In this document: piece by piece, positions 33,093 through 43,200 of the stretch
Position numbering within the stretch: position 1 is the stretch's first letter
Layout: every line of letters starts with the position of its first letter
Origin: an uncultured Ruminococcus sp.
GTDB lineage: Bacteria > Bacillota > Clostridia > Oscillospirales > Ruminococcaceae
Direction: 5' to 3'
Assembly: GCA_934474025.1 (NCBI GenBank)
Contig: CAKSMF010000001.1
Location: 124,001-188,000, forward strand
DNA: 64,000 nucleotides
Notes under the pieces: model-generated
Told to the model about the DNA's origin: nothing
The model's database searches: none
Seen by the model: the letters and a program-made list of their open reading frames with translations, nothing else
Program-made: the position numbers and the translations under genes

Positions 33093-34715
33093 ATGGATAA
33101 AATAACAGAAAGCATAAAAAACGGAACATTAAGCAAAGAAAACTTTATACTTCAGGTTGAAAGCCTGTTAGAAAATATGTTCATGAAACAGAATTTAAAG
33201 AGCCGTTCAGAAGTCTATACAAACATCATGACAGCCGCAAGAAATTTCAACGTTGAGCAGGAAGTGGAAGAACTTGCAAATAAAAAGGCTATTGAATTGA
33301 ATGAGCCTGAACCGTGGGAACTTCCTGAAAGTTTCGACAGTTTAAAAAAGCCTGCTCCCTTTCCGCTGAATAGTTTACCTCTCCTGCTCCGTGACTATCT
33401 GAAAGCGGTTGCGGATTATGTTCAGGTAGTTCCAGAAATGGCAGTACTTCCGTTGCTGTCAGTTCTTTCATTATGTGTACAGGGAAAAGCCGTAATCAAA
33501 CATACCGGAAACAGCCATACAGAAAATTTAAATCTCTATACAATAACAGTAGCTTCACCAGGTGAAAGAAAGTCCGGAAGCCTTAAAGAGTTTATGAAAC
33601 CGATTGAAGAATATCAGGAACAATATAATAAAATACACGCTCCGGAAATAGAAGAGTATAAAACAGAGCGTGCATATTTAGAGAATAAAAGAACCAAGGC
33701 ACTGAAAGCGGATTTGCAGACAGCAAAAGCCATTACAAAACAGCTTTCTGAACTTGAAAGGAAACATGAATTAATATTGAATGTCAGTGATGCAACGCCG
33801 GAAGCACTTGCCATGGAAATGTACAGACAGGGCGGAACAATCGGCATCATAGACGACGAGGGAAGCGTATTTGACGTTTTAAGCGGTATATATTCCAATG
33901 GTCAGGCGAATATTAATATCTTTTTAAAGGCTTATGACGGCACTAATTATACAATTCTGAGACGCACCAAAGAAAACATAGAACTGAAAAAACCTTTGCT
34001 TACTATGGGCTTAATGGTTCAGCCCGAACACTTCACAAATGCTATTAATAATCGTCAATTCTCCGGACGTGGATTTATTTACCGCTTTTTATTTTCCTTT
34101 CCGGAGAGCAGAGCAGGTTATTTGAAAATGGATAGTCCAGACATACCGCTAAAGCTTCAGAAACAATACAATGACTTAATAATACGCCTGCTCCGTTTGC
34201 CGTCAACGCCTGATATTCCCGTTATCGTATGCGACAGGGAAGCAGAACTATTGTTTTCAGATTACTTTGAACATATTCAGGAAGAAATCAGAGACGGCGG
34301 AACGTTTGAGAACTTAAAGGAATGGGCATCAAAACAATTCGGAAGAGTATTAAAAATAGCTGGTATACTTCATTTATGTGAACATGAACCGACAGAATTT
34401 CTTACAGGTCAGACCGCTATTAATTCGATATCAATAGGAAAATGGACAGAAAGTCAGGCACTTAATGCATTGTCGGGCAGTGTAGAACCGACAGAAAAAA
34501 ACGCAAAATACATATTGAAGAAATTACAACGTTCTGAAAAAAGTATAATTTCAAAAAGTGAATTGCTTAGGCTTTGTCAAACCTTACGGGCATATGAATT
34601 TGATGAGCCATTAGAAATACTGGAAGATATGAATTGTATTAAATTGGAAATTATCAGGAACGGAGAACGAGGAAAGCCAAAAGAGCGTATTAAAATAAAT
34701 CCATTTATAAGATAG
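33093..34715 (+). CDS. DUF3987 primase/helicase-like replication protein
   Basis: 540 residues. After a helical N-terminal part the DUF3987 core begins near residue 80 (PFPLNSLPLLLRDYLKAVADYVQV). A P-loop-like ASPGERKSG (residues 154-162) and IIDDEG (252-257, Walker B-like) are present, followed by ITMGLMVQPEHF-type and FSGRGFIYRFLFSFPESRAG blocks typical of the family. The C-terminus may be a winged helix. Such proteins are replication proteins on phages and satellites. No separate primase zinc finger was found. AGGAGG precedes the ATG and a terminator follows. Confidence 0.8.
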   Translation: MDKITESIKNGTLSKENFILQVESLLENMFMKQNLKSRSEVYTNIMTAARNFNVEQEVEELANKKAIELNEPEPWELPESFDSLKKPAPFPLNSLPLLLRDYLKAVADYVQVVPEMAVLPLLSVLSLCVQGKAVIKHTGNSHTENLNLYTITVASPGERKSGSLKEFMKPIEEYQEQYNKIHAPEIEEYKTERAYLENKRTKALKADLQTAKAITKQLSELERKHELILNVSDATPEALAMEMYRQGGTIGIIDDEGSVFDVLSGIYSNGQANINIFLKAYDGTNYTILRRTKENIELKKPLLTMGLMVQPEHFTNAINNRQFSGRGFIYRFLFSFPESRAGYLKMDSPDIPLKLQKQYNDLIIRLLRLPSTPDIPVIVCDREAELLFSDYFEHIQEEIRDGGTFENLKEWASKQFGRVLKIAGILHLCEHEPTEFLTGQTAINSISIGKWTESQALNALSGSVEPTEKNAKYILKKLQRSEKSIISKSELLRLCQTLRAYEFDEPLEILEDMNCIKLEIIRNGERGKPKERIKINPFIR

Positions 34716-34757
34716 AAAAAACGCCGTCCAATATTTGAGAGACGGACGGCATTTTTT
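34716..34757 (+). terminator. Terminator after the primase-like gene
   Basis: GCCGTCC (34723-34729) pairs with GGACGGC (34744-34750); A-run before, T-run after. Confidence 0.85.
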
Positions 34758-34848
34758 GAAAAGTAATTCATAAAAAGGATATTTTATGAAAAGTTTCAAT
34801 CCGAGCTTATTATAACATATCCTCAAATAAAAATCAAGGGGTATTTTT

Positions 34849-36051
34849 ATGGCAAGCATAAGAAAACGCAAAAATAGTTATTTAATCCGTGTTTCATGCG
34901 GATATGATACCAACGGAAAACAAATTGTAAAATATATGACATGGAAACCAGATAAAGAATTGACAACCAAGCAAGCAGAAAAAGAAGTTGCACGACAGGC
35001 AGCAATTTTTGAGGAACAGTGTAAAAATGGTGTTACTGGGACTCACAAAGGCATAAAATTAGTTGATTTCTGCACAATGTATCTTGACATTAAAAGAAAT
35101 ATTTTAGCTCCACGTACATATGAATATTATAATAATCTGATTAACAATTTAATTGTACCTGTTTTAGGTAATATAAAATTATCAGAATTAAAAACAACAC
35201 ATATACAACAGTTTATAAAATATCTGCAAAGTAATAATAATAACTCTCCAGCAACTATAAAAAGAAAGTTGGCAGTTTTGCAGTCAATATTAAAACAAGC
35301 GGTTAAACTGGATATCATTGAATCAAGTCCGGCGATTGCTGAAAAGCTTACACTTCCTAAAGTAGTAACACCAAAAGTTGAGATATTCACAAAACAAGAA
35401 GCTGCGGAAATGCTGTCATGCTTAGAAGATGAACCGTTGCAATTTCAAGTATTGGTAAATCTTGCAATAATGACCGGTGCAAGACTTGGAGAACTTACTG
35501 GATTGAAATTCAGTGATATTGACTATCAGACAAACAAAATCACTATTGAACGTTCTATATATAAAGTGTCAGGACAACCTATAAGAACCAAAGCACCAAA
35601 AGATAATGATATTCGTATAATTGCAGTAAATAACTATTGTATAGACCTTATCAGACTTTTGAAATCTGAAAAAGAAAAACAAGCCATTGAGCAGGCGGAA
35701 AAATGGAATAATGGAAATTGGTTATTTACGCAACGTAATGGAAAAATTATATATCCACAGACATTATCAAAACAATTTAGTGAATTTTTAAAAAAGAATG
35801 GATTAAAACACCGTAAGTTTCATAGTTTGCGTCATACTTCTGCCACACTGCTTTTATATGGTGGCGTTAATATCAAGCAAGTTCAGGAACGCCTTGGACA
35901 TGGTGATATATCAACTACAAACAAATACTTACATTGTATTGCGGAAGCTGATGAAGAAGCAGCTAATGTTTTACAAAATATGCTTATTACAAAAAGGAAT
36001 ATTGAAACGGTAGTAGAAGATGAAGAAAAAAACAAGGTGAAAATTAGCTAA
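34849..36051 (+). CDS. int: Tyrosine recombinase (integrase)
   Basis: 400 residues. An N-terminal arm-binding domain (MASIRKRKNSYLIRVSCGYDTNGKQ) and a SAM-like core-binding domain (about 65-165) precede the catalytic domain. All catalytic residues are visible: R212 in TGARLGELTGL, H325 and R328 in HSLRHT, H351 in RLGHGD and the nucleophile Y360 in NKYLH. It should integrate the element at the tRNA-Ala 3' half, 120 bp away. It has its own ribosome-binding region after the primase terminator. Confidence 0.95.
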   Translation: MASIRKRKNSYLIRVSCGYDTNGKQIVKYMTWKPDKELTTKQAEKEVARQAAIFEEQCKNGVTGTHKGIKLVDFCTMYLDIKRNILAPRTYEYYNNLINNLIVPVLGNIKLSELKTTHIQQFIKYLQSNNNNSPATIKRKLAVLQSILKQAVKLDIIESSPAIAEKLTLPKVVTPKVEIFTKQEAAEMLSCLEDEPLQFQVLVNLAIMTGARLGELTGLKFSDIDYQTNKITIERSIYKVSGQPIRTKAPKDNDIRIIAVNNYCIDLIRLLKSEKEKQAIEQAEKWNNGNWLFTQRNGKIIYPQTLSKQFSEFLKKNGLKHRKFHSLRHTSATLLLYGGVNIKQVQERLGHGDISTTNKYLHCIAEADEEAANVLQNMLITKRNIETVVEDEEKNKVKIS

Positions 36052-36115
36052 TTATAGCTGATTTTTAAGTTTTTTTGAAAATGGTATACAAAAAAAGGAC
36101 AAATTACATTTGATT

Positions 36116-36164
36116 AAAAAAACAAGCATATTTTCAAATACGGAAATATGCCTGTTTTTCTATA
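36116..36164 (+). terminator. Terminator after the integrase
   Basis: AAACAAGCATATTT pairs with AATATGCCTGTTT around a loop and is followed by TTTTTC, just before the tRNA-Ala 3' end. Confidence 0.75.
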
Positions 36165-36172
36165 TTTTCAAA

Positions 36173-36221
36173 TGGTGGAGCATAGGGGACTTGAACCCCT
36201 GACTTCCACACTGCCAGTGTG
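36173..36221. repeat. attR: 49-bp repeat within tRNA-Ala
   Basis: Perfect copy of 29051-29099; here it forms the 3' half of the complete tRNA, so integration keeps the tRNA functional. Confidence 0.92.
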
Positions 36222-36248
36222 GCACGCTCCCAACTGCGTTAATGCCCC
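36173..36248 (-). tRNA. tRNA-Ala (anticodon GGC)
   Basis: 76 nt with encoded CCA on the minus strand. Acceptor GGGGCAT/ATGCTCC with one wobble, anticodon stem CCACA/TGTGG with loop CTGGCAG, T-arm AGGGG/CCCCT. It is the integration target. Confidence 0.92.
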
Positions 36249-36338
36249 GTAAGTTAATAATAACATATATTCTCCGAAAAGTCAATAATTTCCAGTATAA
36301 TTTGATTGACAAAATTTTCAACAAAACTTTGAATTCCT

Positions 36339-36426
36339 CGCTTCTTTAAGCGTCGGACATTGTAAAACGGCAGTGGGAGCGGAAGAATTGGTATCTCCCA
36401 CTGACATGAAATCAATCCGCTTTACA
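36339..36426. repeat. Nested inverted repeats upstream of GH8
   Basis: A small CGCTT/AAGCG hairpin (36339-36352) precedes an outer stem TGTAAAACGG/CCGCTTTACA (36361-36370 with 36417-36426, one mismatch) enclosing CAGTGGGAG/CTCCCACTG (36371-36379 with 36395-36403). The distal arm overlaps the GH8 promoter -35. Confidence 0.65.
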
Positions 36427-36449
36427 GATTCTTCAAAATATGATATACT
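36421..36449 (+). promoter_or_regulatory. Promoter of the GH8 gene
   Basis: TTTACA (36421-36426), 17 bp, TATACT (36444-36449). A leader of about 85 nt with AAGGGAGGA before the ATG. Confidence 0.6.
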
Positions 36450-36539
36450 AAATATGACATTATAAGTCAGGGAGGTCATGGACAGAATGCTCTGTGGATT
36501 GAAACATTTACAGATTTTTTAATATAAGGGAGGATTTAC

Positions 36540-37934
36540 ATGAAAATTTTTAAAAAAACAATTTCTTTTGCGATAGCTTTGTTAAGTATTCCATTTATGG
36601 AGAGTACATATTTATATTCTGAAAAAAATCAAAATATTACAGATGAAACGCTTGAATTTTATGATTACTGGAAAGATAAATATATAGTTAAAGATAAATA
36701 TGCTGATAACCCTCAATATTATGTGTGGTACAGTAATACTCCATATTCTGATAATAATACAGGAACAGAAGTTACTGTTTCGGAGGCTCATGGCTATGGT
36801 ATGTTAATTACTGCTTCCATGGCTGAATATGACAGCAATGCAAAGGATATTTTTGACGGAATGTACTATTATTACAGAAATCATTTAAGCAATATAGGTT
36901 CTAATCTCATGGCATGGCAACAACAGGATAACGGAAAAGCTATTGTCAATGTTTCGGGAGCTGATTCGGCAACGGACGGAGACCTTGATATAGCGTATTC
37001 CTTGCTTATGGCTGACAGCATATGGGGAAGTGACGGAGATATAAATTACAAACAAACTGCTGTTGATGTTATAAATGATATTATGGAATATGAAGTAAAC
37101 AAAACAGACTGGATATTACAATTAGGAGACTGGGTTAGTCTGTCTGATGAAAATGATACAGTATATTCTGCAACAAGGGCTTCCGATTTTATAATGCAGT
37201 ATATGCCGGTATTTGCAGAAGTGACCGGCGATGAACGTTGGATAAATGTTTACAACAGCACATATACTATTATTAATAGTATAGTTGATGAGTATGAAAC
37301 AGGTATTCTTCCGGATTTTATTATTAAAGACGAAAAAACAGGTAAATTTATACCGTCATCTCCTAATTTCCTTGAAAGCGATAATGACGGATATTACTAT
37401 TATAATAGTTGTCGTACACCTTGGCGTATAAGTATGGATTACCTTATAAACAAAAATATGAATGCTAAAAAGTTTGCTGATACTATAACAAAATTTATTT
37501 CAGAAAAAACTAACGGAGACCCTTATGAAATTAAAGCCGGTTATAAACTTGACGGTACTGCTATTGAAGATTATAACGATTTGTGTTTTGTAACTCCGTT
37601 TATGCTTGCTTCTGCTTGCGATGAAAGCAACAAGCAATGGCATGACACTATACGTCAGACAGTTATTGAATATGGTGAAGATGTTTATTTTGGAGATACT
37701 ATAAAAATGCTTTGTCTTATAGTTGATGACGGTGGCTGGATAGTTCCCGAAACAAATGTTATTGGTGATGTAAATAAAGACGGAAAATTCAATATTGCTG
37801 ATGTTGTTAATATGCAGAATTATCTTCTTGATAAGGATTCACTTTTGAACTATGAAGCCGGTGATATTAATTCAGATAATATTATAGATGTATTTGATTT
37901 ATGTTACATGAAAAAGATGCTGGTATTACAATAA
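36540..37934 (+). CDS. Family 8 glycoside hydrolase with type I dockerin
   Basis: 464 residues. A signal-peptide-like N-terminus (MKIFKKTISFAIALLSIPFM) is followed by a GH8 catalytic domain to about residue 395. SEAHGYGMLITA holds the candidate acid E82 and ATDGDLDIAYSLLMA holds D146 and D148; the domain is an (alpha/alpha)6 barrel in the family. GH8 enzymes cut beta-1,4 glucans, xylan or chitosan; substrate is not resolved here. The C-terminal dockerin (about 403-464) has two loops, DVNKDGKFNIAD and DINSDNIIDVFD, for cohesin binding. It is one gene with its own promoter, next to the pilus operon. Confidence 0.93.
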   Translation: MKIFKKTISFAIALLSIPFMESTYLYSEKNQNITDETLEFYDYWKDKYIVKDKYADNPQYYVWYSNTPYSDNNTGTEVTVSEAHGYGMLITASMAEYDSNAKDIFDGMYYYYRNHLSNIGSNLMAWQQQDNGKAIVNVSGADSATDGDLDIAYSLLMADSIWGSDGDINYKQTAVDVINDIMEYEVNKTDWILQLGDWVSLSDENDTVYSATRASDFIMQYMPVFAEVTGDERWINVYNSTYTIINSIVDEYETGILPDFIIKDEKTGKFIPSSPNFLESDNDGYYYYNSCRTPWRISMDYLINKNMNAKKFADTITKFISEKTNGDPYEIKAGYKLDGTAIEDYNDLCFVTPFMLASACDESNKQWHDTIRQTVIEYGEDVYFGDTIKMLCLIVDDGGWIVPETNVIGDVNKDGKFNIADVVNMQNYLLDKDSLLNYEAGDINSDNIIDVFDLCYMKKMLVLQ

Positions 37935-38228
37935 AAATAACAGAAATGATATTATTTTTATGGTTATAATTTGTTGATTAAAAGTAATATTGCATAAATT
38001 TCATTTTATTAACAAAAGCTTTTTTGACATTATTGAAATATATTTATTTTTATTAAATTGCATAAACTATACTATTTGTGATTGTTTATAATGACTAATT
38101 TTTAACAAAGTTATTGACATTTAGCAAAATTCATGATATAATCTTTGTGTCAAGAGAGTTAATAGTACAAATTGACCAAAAAAGTAATATATTGGGTATA
38201 AAATATTGGGGAAGGGCGGATAAAAAAT
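37935..38228 (+). other. 294-bp intergenic region before the pilus operon
   Basis: AT-rich. A weak AT hairpin right after the GH8 stop may end that transcript. The pilus promoter lies at 38114-38142 with an 80-nt leader. Nothing else recognised. Confidence 0.55.
38114..38142 (+). promoter_or_regulatory. Consensus promoter of the sortase-pilus operon
   Basis: Perfect TTGACA (38114-38119), 17 bp, perfect TATAAT (38137-38142). Confidence 0.8.
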
Positions 38229-39431
38229 ATGTTTTTGAAAAAATGTAAACTGTTAAATATTTCTATGTGTATAATTATTGTTTTGTCTGTACTTTCTTTG
38301 ATTATTCCGAGAAGTGCAGGAGCGGAAAATCAAAATAATAATTCAAAGTCGCTGACTCTTGTCTGTGTAAGTGATGATACTATTCTTTCCGGCATGGAAT
38401 GGAAACTCTATAAGGTCGGAGAACGTATAAACAGTAACAGAAATTTTACTCAAACAGGGGATTTTGCAAGCTTTCAGATAAATTTCAGCAGACTTACCGA
38501 AGAAAGAGTAAATGAAGCTGCTCAGACTTTTCAAAGCTATGCTATTGCAAATAATATAGCTCCTTTAAGAAAAGGCATAACTGATGAAAATGGTGAAGTG
38601 ACATTTACAGAACTTGATGCTGGTCTTTATCTTGTAACAGGAAAAATTTTAAAAGTCGACAATCATTATTATGTACCTACTACAGCACTTATTGAAATCA
38701 AAGAAGATGACCAAAACCTTAAATACAATGCTTATCCAAAATTTGAATATGAAGTAGCTAACTCAGAAGTTCGTGATTACATAGTTGAGAAAAAATGGAT
38801 AGGTGATGATAATAATCTTTCTAAACGTCCCGTAAGCATTACAGTTGATATTTACAGAAATGAAGAATATTATGATACAGTTATCCTTAATGAAGAAAAT
38901 AACTGGAAGTACCAATGGTCTGAACAAGATACTGTTTCTTCATGGATAGTTTTTGAAAGGGAAATACCTGCCAATTATGAAGTTGAAATAAAATATGATT
39001 CTTCACATTATAGTATTGCAAATTATTATTCTGAAGAACAAGGAACTTCAACAACAACTAATGGAAGTTCTACTGTTACAACTTCTACAACTACAACAGC
39101 TAATACGACTGCTACTGGTGAATTAACTGATGATACGGCTACAGGTACAGTAACTACTCCTACTACTGATAACACAGCAACACGTACAGGAACTGCATCA
39201 ACAAGTAATCAGAATAACGACTCAGTGACAAGAACACGTACAACTACTACACGCAATAACAATGATAAAGTTACAACTACTTATCGTTCAAGTGGAAAAT
39301 CCGATAGTGGAGATAGTAAAAAACTTCCGCAGACTGGACAGCTTTGGTGGCCGGTTGTACCACTTTCAATAGGCGGTATACTTCTTATTGCTGGCGGTCT
39401 TGCAATTAAAAATAAGAAAAAAGATGATTGA
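38229..39431 (+). CDS. LPXTG-anchored Cna_B minor pilin
   Basis: 400 residues. Signal peptide at about 1-32. A prealbumin-like pilin domain (LYKVGERINSNRNFTQTGDFASFQINFSRLTEERVNEAAQTFQSYA ... GEVTFTELDAGLYLVTG) is followed by a Cna_B domain (YIVEKKWIGDDNNLSKRPVSITVDIYRNEEYYDTVILNEENNWKYQW). A long threonine-rich wall-spanning linker (about 265-355) leads to the sorting signal LPQTGQ (366-371), a hydrophobic helix and KNKKKDD. It is likely a minor or basal pilin, being first in an operon with major pilin and class C sortase. The linker may be glycosylated in the cell wall. Confidence 0.87.
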   Translation: MFLKKCKLLNISMCIIIVLSVLSLIIPRSAGAENQNNNSKSLTLVCVSDDTILSGMEWKLYKVGERINSNRNFTQTGDFASFQINFSRLTEERVNEAAQTFQSYAIANNIAPLRKGITDENGEVTFTELDAGLYLVTGKILKVDNHYYVPTTALIEIKEDDQNLKYNAYPKFEYEVANSEVRDYIVEKKWIGDDNNLSKRPVSITVDIYRNEEYYDTVILNEENNWKYQWSEQDTVSSWIVFEREIPANYEVEIKYDSSHYSIANYYSEEQGTSTTTNGSSTVTTSTTTTANTTATGELTDDTATGTVTTPTTDNTATRTGTASTSNQNNDSVTRTRTTTTRNNNDKVTTTYRSSGKSDSGDSKKLPQTGQLWWPVVPLSIGGILLIAGGLAIKNKKKDD

Positions 39432-39454
39432 TTTTCCTGATGAGAGGTTAATTT

Positions 39455-39670
39455 ATGACTGATAAGGAATTGCATAAACTTAAACGTCCTGAGTTGCTTG
39501 ACCTGTTACTTTATATGCGTAAAGAAATTGACAGGCTTCAGGAAGAAAACGAACATCTTAAAAAGCAAAATGAAGTTTTAGAAAATAATCGTGAAATCCT
39601 TGAAAAGATATTCAATGCAGTACGTCCCGAAGATGAAAAGGAGTCCGACAATGAGGAAAAAAATACTTGA
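39455..39670 (+). CDS. Small coiled-coil protein in the pilus operon
   Basis: 71 residues: MTDKELHKLKRPELLDLLLYMRKEIDRLQEENEHLKKQNEVLENN then an acidic tail. The heptad pattern predicts one coiled coil, with no signal peptide, so it should be cytoplasmic. Its 3' end overlaps the signal peptidase gene by 20 bp, so the two are translated together. Small coiled-coil genes of this kind accompany pilus signal peptidases in some clostridia; function is unknown. Confidence 0.75.
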   Translation: MTDKELHKLKRPELLDLLLYMRKEIDRLQEENEHLKKQNEVLENNREILEKIFNAVRPEDEKESDNEEKNT

Positions 39671-40244
39671 CTTTTCAATGGATAATCTGCCGACTGCTGA
39701 ACAGCTTGATTCAGAAGTTAAACAAGTAAGATATCACAAGGATTTCATGAAAGTACTTAAAAATACAGTTTCGTCACTGATTGTTGTAGCATCTGTGGCA
39801 GTGCTTGTTGCAATGTTATTATTACCGGTTCTTAGAGTTACTGGTTCAAGTATGTCTCCTACTTTGAAAAATGACGAATTGGTTATTTGTTCAAAGAGAA
39901 GTAATTTTAAATCCGGTGATATGGTGGCATTCTATTATAATAATAAGATTTTGCTTAAAAGGGTTATAGGTATTGAAGGGGATATCATAGATATCAAAGA
40001 GGACGGCACTGTTTATGTTAACGGCACAGAACTTGATGAATCCTATGTTAATGAAAAATCACTTGGTATATGTGATATAAAATTACCGTATCAAGTACCA
40101 GATAACAGAATTTTTGTAATGGGTGACAATCGGTCTGTTTCCGTTGATAGTCGTTCAACTACAGTTGGTTGCATTGCCGATGAATATGTTATCGGACGTG
40201 TTATCTTTAGATTATGGCCTTTTAAAAATATTGGCACAGTATAG
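39651..40244 (+). CDS. Signal peptidase I of the pilus operon
   Basis: 197 residues from the ATG at 39651 with AAAGGAG upstream; the frame extends to 39591 but that part overlaps another gene. A cytoplasmic N-terminus and one helix (about 45-64, SLIVVASVAVLVAMLLLPVL) precede the catalytic serine in TGSSMSPTLKNDELV and lysine in LLKRVIGIEGD. GDNRSVSVDSRS is the conserved box D/E. A dedicated signal peptidase is common in pilus loci and probably processes the pilins encoded beside it. Confidence 0.92.
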   Translation: MRKKILDFSMDNLPTAEQLDSEVKQVRYHKDFMKVLKNTVSSLIVVASVAVLVAMLLLPVLRVTGSSMSPTLKNDELVICSKRSNFKSGDMVAFYYNNKILLKRVIGIEGDIIDIKEDGTVYVNGTELDESYVNEKSLGICDIKLPYQVPDNRIFVMGDNRSVSVDSRSTTVGCIADEYVIGRVIFRLWPFKNIGTV

Positions 40245-40267
40245 TTTTGTAATAGGGGGGAGCTTTG

Positions 40268-43200
40268 TTGAAGAAATTTCAATCAATAATTCAGAATTAT
40301 ATTACTAATTACGAAAAACATAAAAAATATCTTGCAGCGACGCTTGCTCTGTCCGTTTTGGTTTCGTTTGGAGTATCGGCAGGGCTTATTATGCCGGCTG
40401 TTAGTATGACAGATGGTGAAGATAATGTCGCCAACCCTTTATCTATGGGGCGGTCTGCTAAGGAAATGCTTGACAATTATGTCTATTCAACCGCTAATGA
40501 CGGTCATAGTCCGGCACAGATGTCAGTTAAAGAATTACTTATAGGTTCTTATGAGGGAGAAAGCGATGGTTCACTTGACTGGGCTAATGGTGCGGAAACA
40601 GCCGATGAAATTGCTGAAAAAGCTAAAGACACATATTTTCTTGGAATAGCTTATGACTTTTGTCTCTTTCTTCAAGGTGATGCTGTTTTGACAGATGCGG
40701 ACGCTGAAGGTCGTGTGGCTGTTGGTGGAAATCTGAGATTTGAAAACTCTTGGTGCTATCAGGTTGGTTCTGGTAACTTTGGTTATATGACAGCCCTTAA
40801 AGATACTGATGATTACCAGTTTATAGAAAATTTTGCTCATGCAATAGTAGGCGGGTGGATGTCTAATATTGGTCCATTAGCAACCGGCAATAATATGACA
40901 CGTATAAATAGTTTAGTTGAAAATAAAGGCGGACATCAAGGCTATGGTACTACACTTTATTTTCCTCCAACAGAAGATGAATTTAAACGTTTTGTAGTTG
41001 GTAATGCAGAAACAGGAACTCACCCACATTGTAATAATGAAACAAAAAACTATAATGAAGATGGTTCACATGATAATGTGAAAGTTAATGAACTTGCTGA
41101 AATGTATGTACCGATGACTACTGGTTATGTAATTAATTTTAGTGATACATTTGAATGGCTTAGAGAACGTTCAAAATCTTTAAGTGAAAAAACTGCTAAT
41201 GGTACAACTGATTTGTCAGTTGAAAATAAGATAACATTTACAGTTCCCGACGGAATGGAAAATGCAGAAGCAGTTTACTTTGAACTTCCAGAAGGTATGA
41301 ATTATACAAGCTTAGAAGAAATAAGATTTGTAAATGTTCCTGTTAGCAGTACTCAAATGGTTGTAAGAGAAACAGAAACAGATGAACTTAAAACTGTAAC
41401 TAAAAAAATTCCAAAATGTAACCTTATTATCAATTGCGGTGGAGAAGTATTCAATATCCAAGGAGCAGGAAATACTGTTAAGACAGTAATGGAGTATTCT
41501 GACGGAACAGAAGAAGAAATCTCCAATAACAGAGATTTGGATAAAAGAGATGAGTACAATAAAAACGATTATCACAACAATGCTAATCCAACAGTAGTGG
41601 GTTGGAGAAGTAATAACCACCCAGCATCATCAAAAATACTTTATAACTTTACAGATGCTGTAGCCGGTACAATTAATGGTAACTTTAATGGTACAATATT
41701 TGCTCCTAATGCAGATGTAACTTCAGATAAGGCTTGTACTGGTCACTTGTCTGGTGCTTTAATTGCTATGACTTTTGAGGGCGGTCTTGAATTTGGTTAC
41801 AGACCTTATCGTGGAACAAGTAATATTCTTGGTTCTAAGGCAGGCTATGCTGTACCATTCGATAAGCTGATTGAAGGTACAGATATAAATCTTGCTGGTG
41901 CTTCTTTTGATGTAAAAAACGGTGATGAGCTTGTAACAAGCTGGACTTCAACAGATAAAACTAAGTGGGTGGAAATTCCTACAGGTGTTGATTTTTCTGG
42001 TAATACAAATTATACAAATGTATCCGACCCGATTACAAATACTTATACTATAAGTGAAAGTTTTGCTCCGGACGGATATATAGGTACTTCAAAAACCTAT
42101 ACAATAATTGTGACAGAAACAGTTCAGCAAAATCATCTGCTAAGTAGTGATAGCCTTAATGGTACTATTCCGCAAGTTGTAGATGTGAAAATGGAAATCA
42201 AAAACGAAGAAGAAAGTATAGGTACATTCTATTTTCAGATAAGGGACGCTTATACAGATTCTCCAAACATTGCACTTGAACAGCGTAAAATTGTTATCAA
42301 AGATGCTGACGGAAATATAAAAGAAGTATTTGGTCTTAACATAGAAAATAATACTGTAGAAAGCATATGCATTATTGATAATGATAAGATAGGTACTCCT
42401 GAAGAAGACGCTACTTATTCTCTTGATGGACAGTCATTACTGAATGATTCATATAATGTTCTGGACAATGAAGAAGAAATTGTATCAGAAGTAAGTGAAA
42501 CAGAAATTTCTGAAAATACAGAACCAGAAACCTCTGAAACTGAAACAACAGAAATTACTGAAACCACAATTGAAACTTCTGAAACTACTACAGAAGTGAC
42601 TGAAACAGAAACAACTACTGAATCCGAAAATAATTCATTGATACAGTTCAAACCTATCATGGCTCATGCTGATGATACAGTTGACGGCGATACCAATAAT
42701 GCTAATTCAACATTTGGTACTATATTTAAAGTGAATGGTAATGGTAATTCAGTTGGAATAAGCGGTGTTGAAAATTCACAGATTTTCAAGTACAATGAAA
42801 ACGATTATTACTATGATAAAGAAAGCTTAATGGTAATGCCTGTTTTAAGCGATTATCTGACATTTGAAAATAAGACAGGTTTGTTATTCTCTAAGGTTGA
42901 CAGTGACGGAAATGCACTTAAAGGTGCGGAAATTCAGCTTTTGAATGGGAATGATAGCGTTTCAGAAAATTTATGGGCATGGGATTCAAGTAAATCAAGT
43001 TATACATTGGATATTTCAAACCTTATAACAGATACTATATATCATTTCCATGAAAAAACTGCTCCTGATAATTATGAAACAGCTAAGGATATTTATTTCG
43101 TGAAAACCGGTGACAAAACTATTGAATACTGGATTGACGGAAGTGAACAAAGAATATCTCTTGATTTAAGCAATTCTTCACAGGAAATCAAAATGACTGA

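Larger units (their letters stand above)
29051..36221. mobile_element. Integrated phage-satellite-like element in tRNA-Ala
   Basis: Bounded by a perfect 49-bp direct repeat (29051-29099 and 36173-36221) that equals the 3' half of tRNA-Ala(GGC). It contains two genes at the left (one a Mu gp27-like putative small terminase), a 1.1-kb structured non-coding region, a repressor with divergent promoters, three small early genes, a DUF3987 replication protein and a tyrosine integrase beside the intact tRNA. No large terminase, portal, capsid, tail or lysis gene is present, and no conjugation gene either. This layout fits a phage-inducible chromosomal island or similar satellite. Confidence 0.85.
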
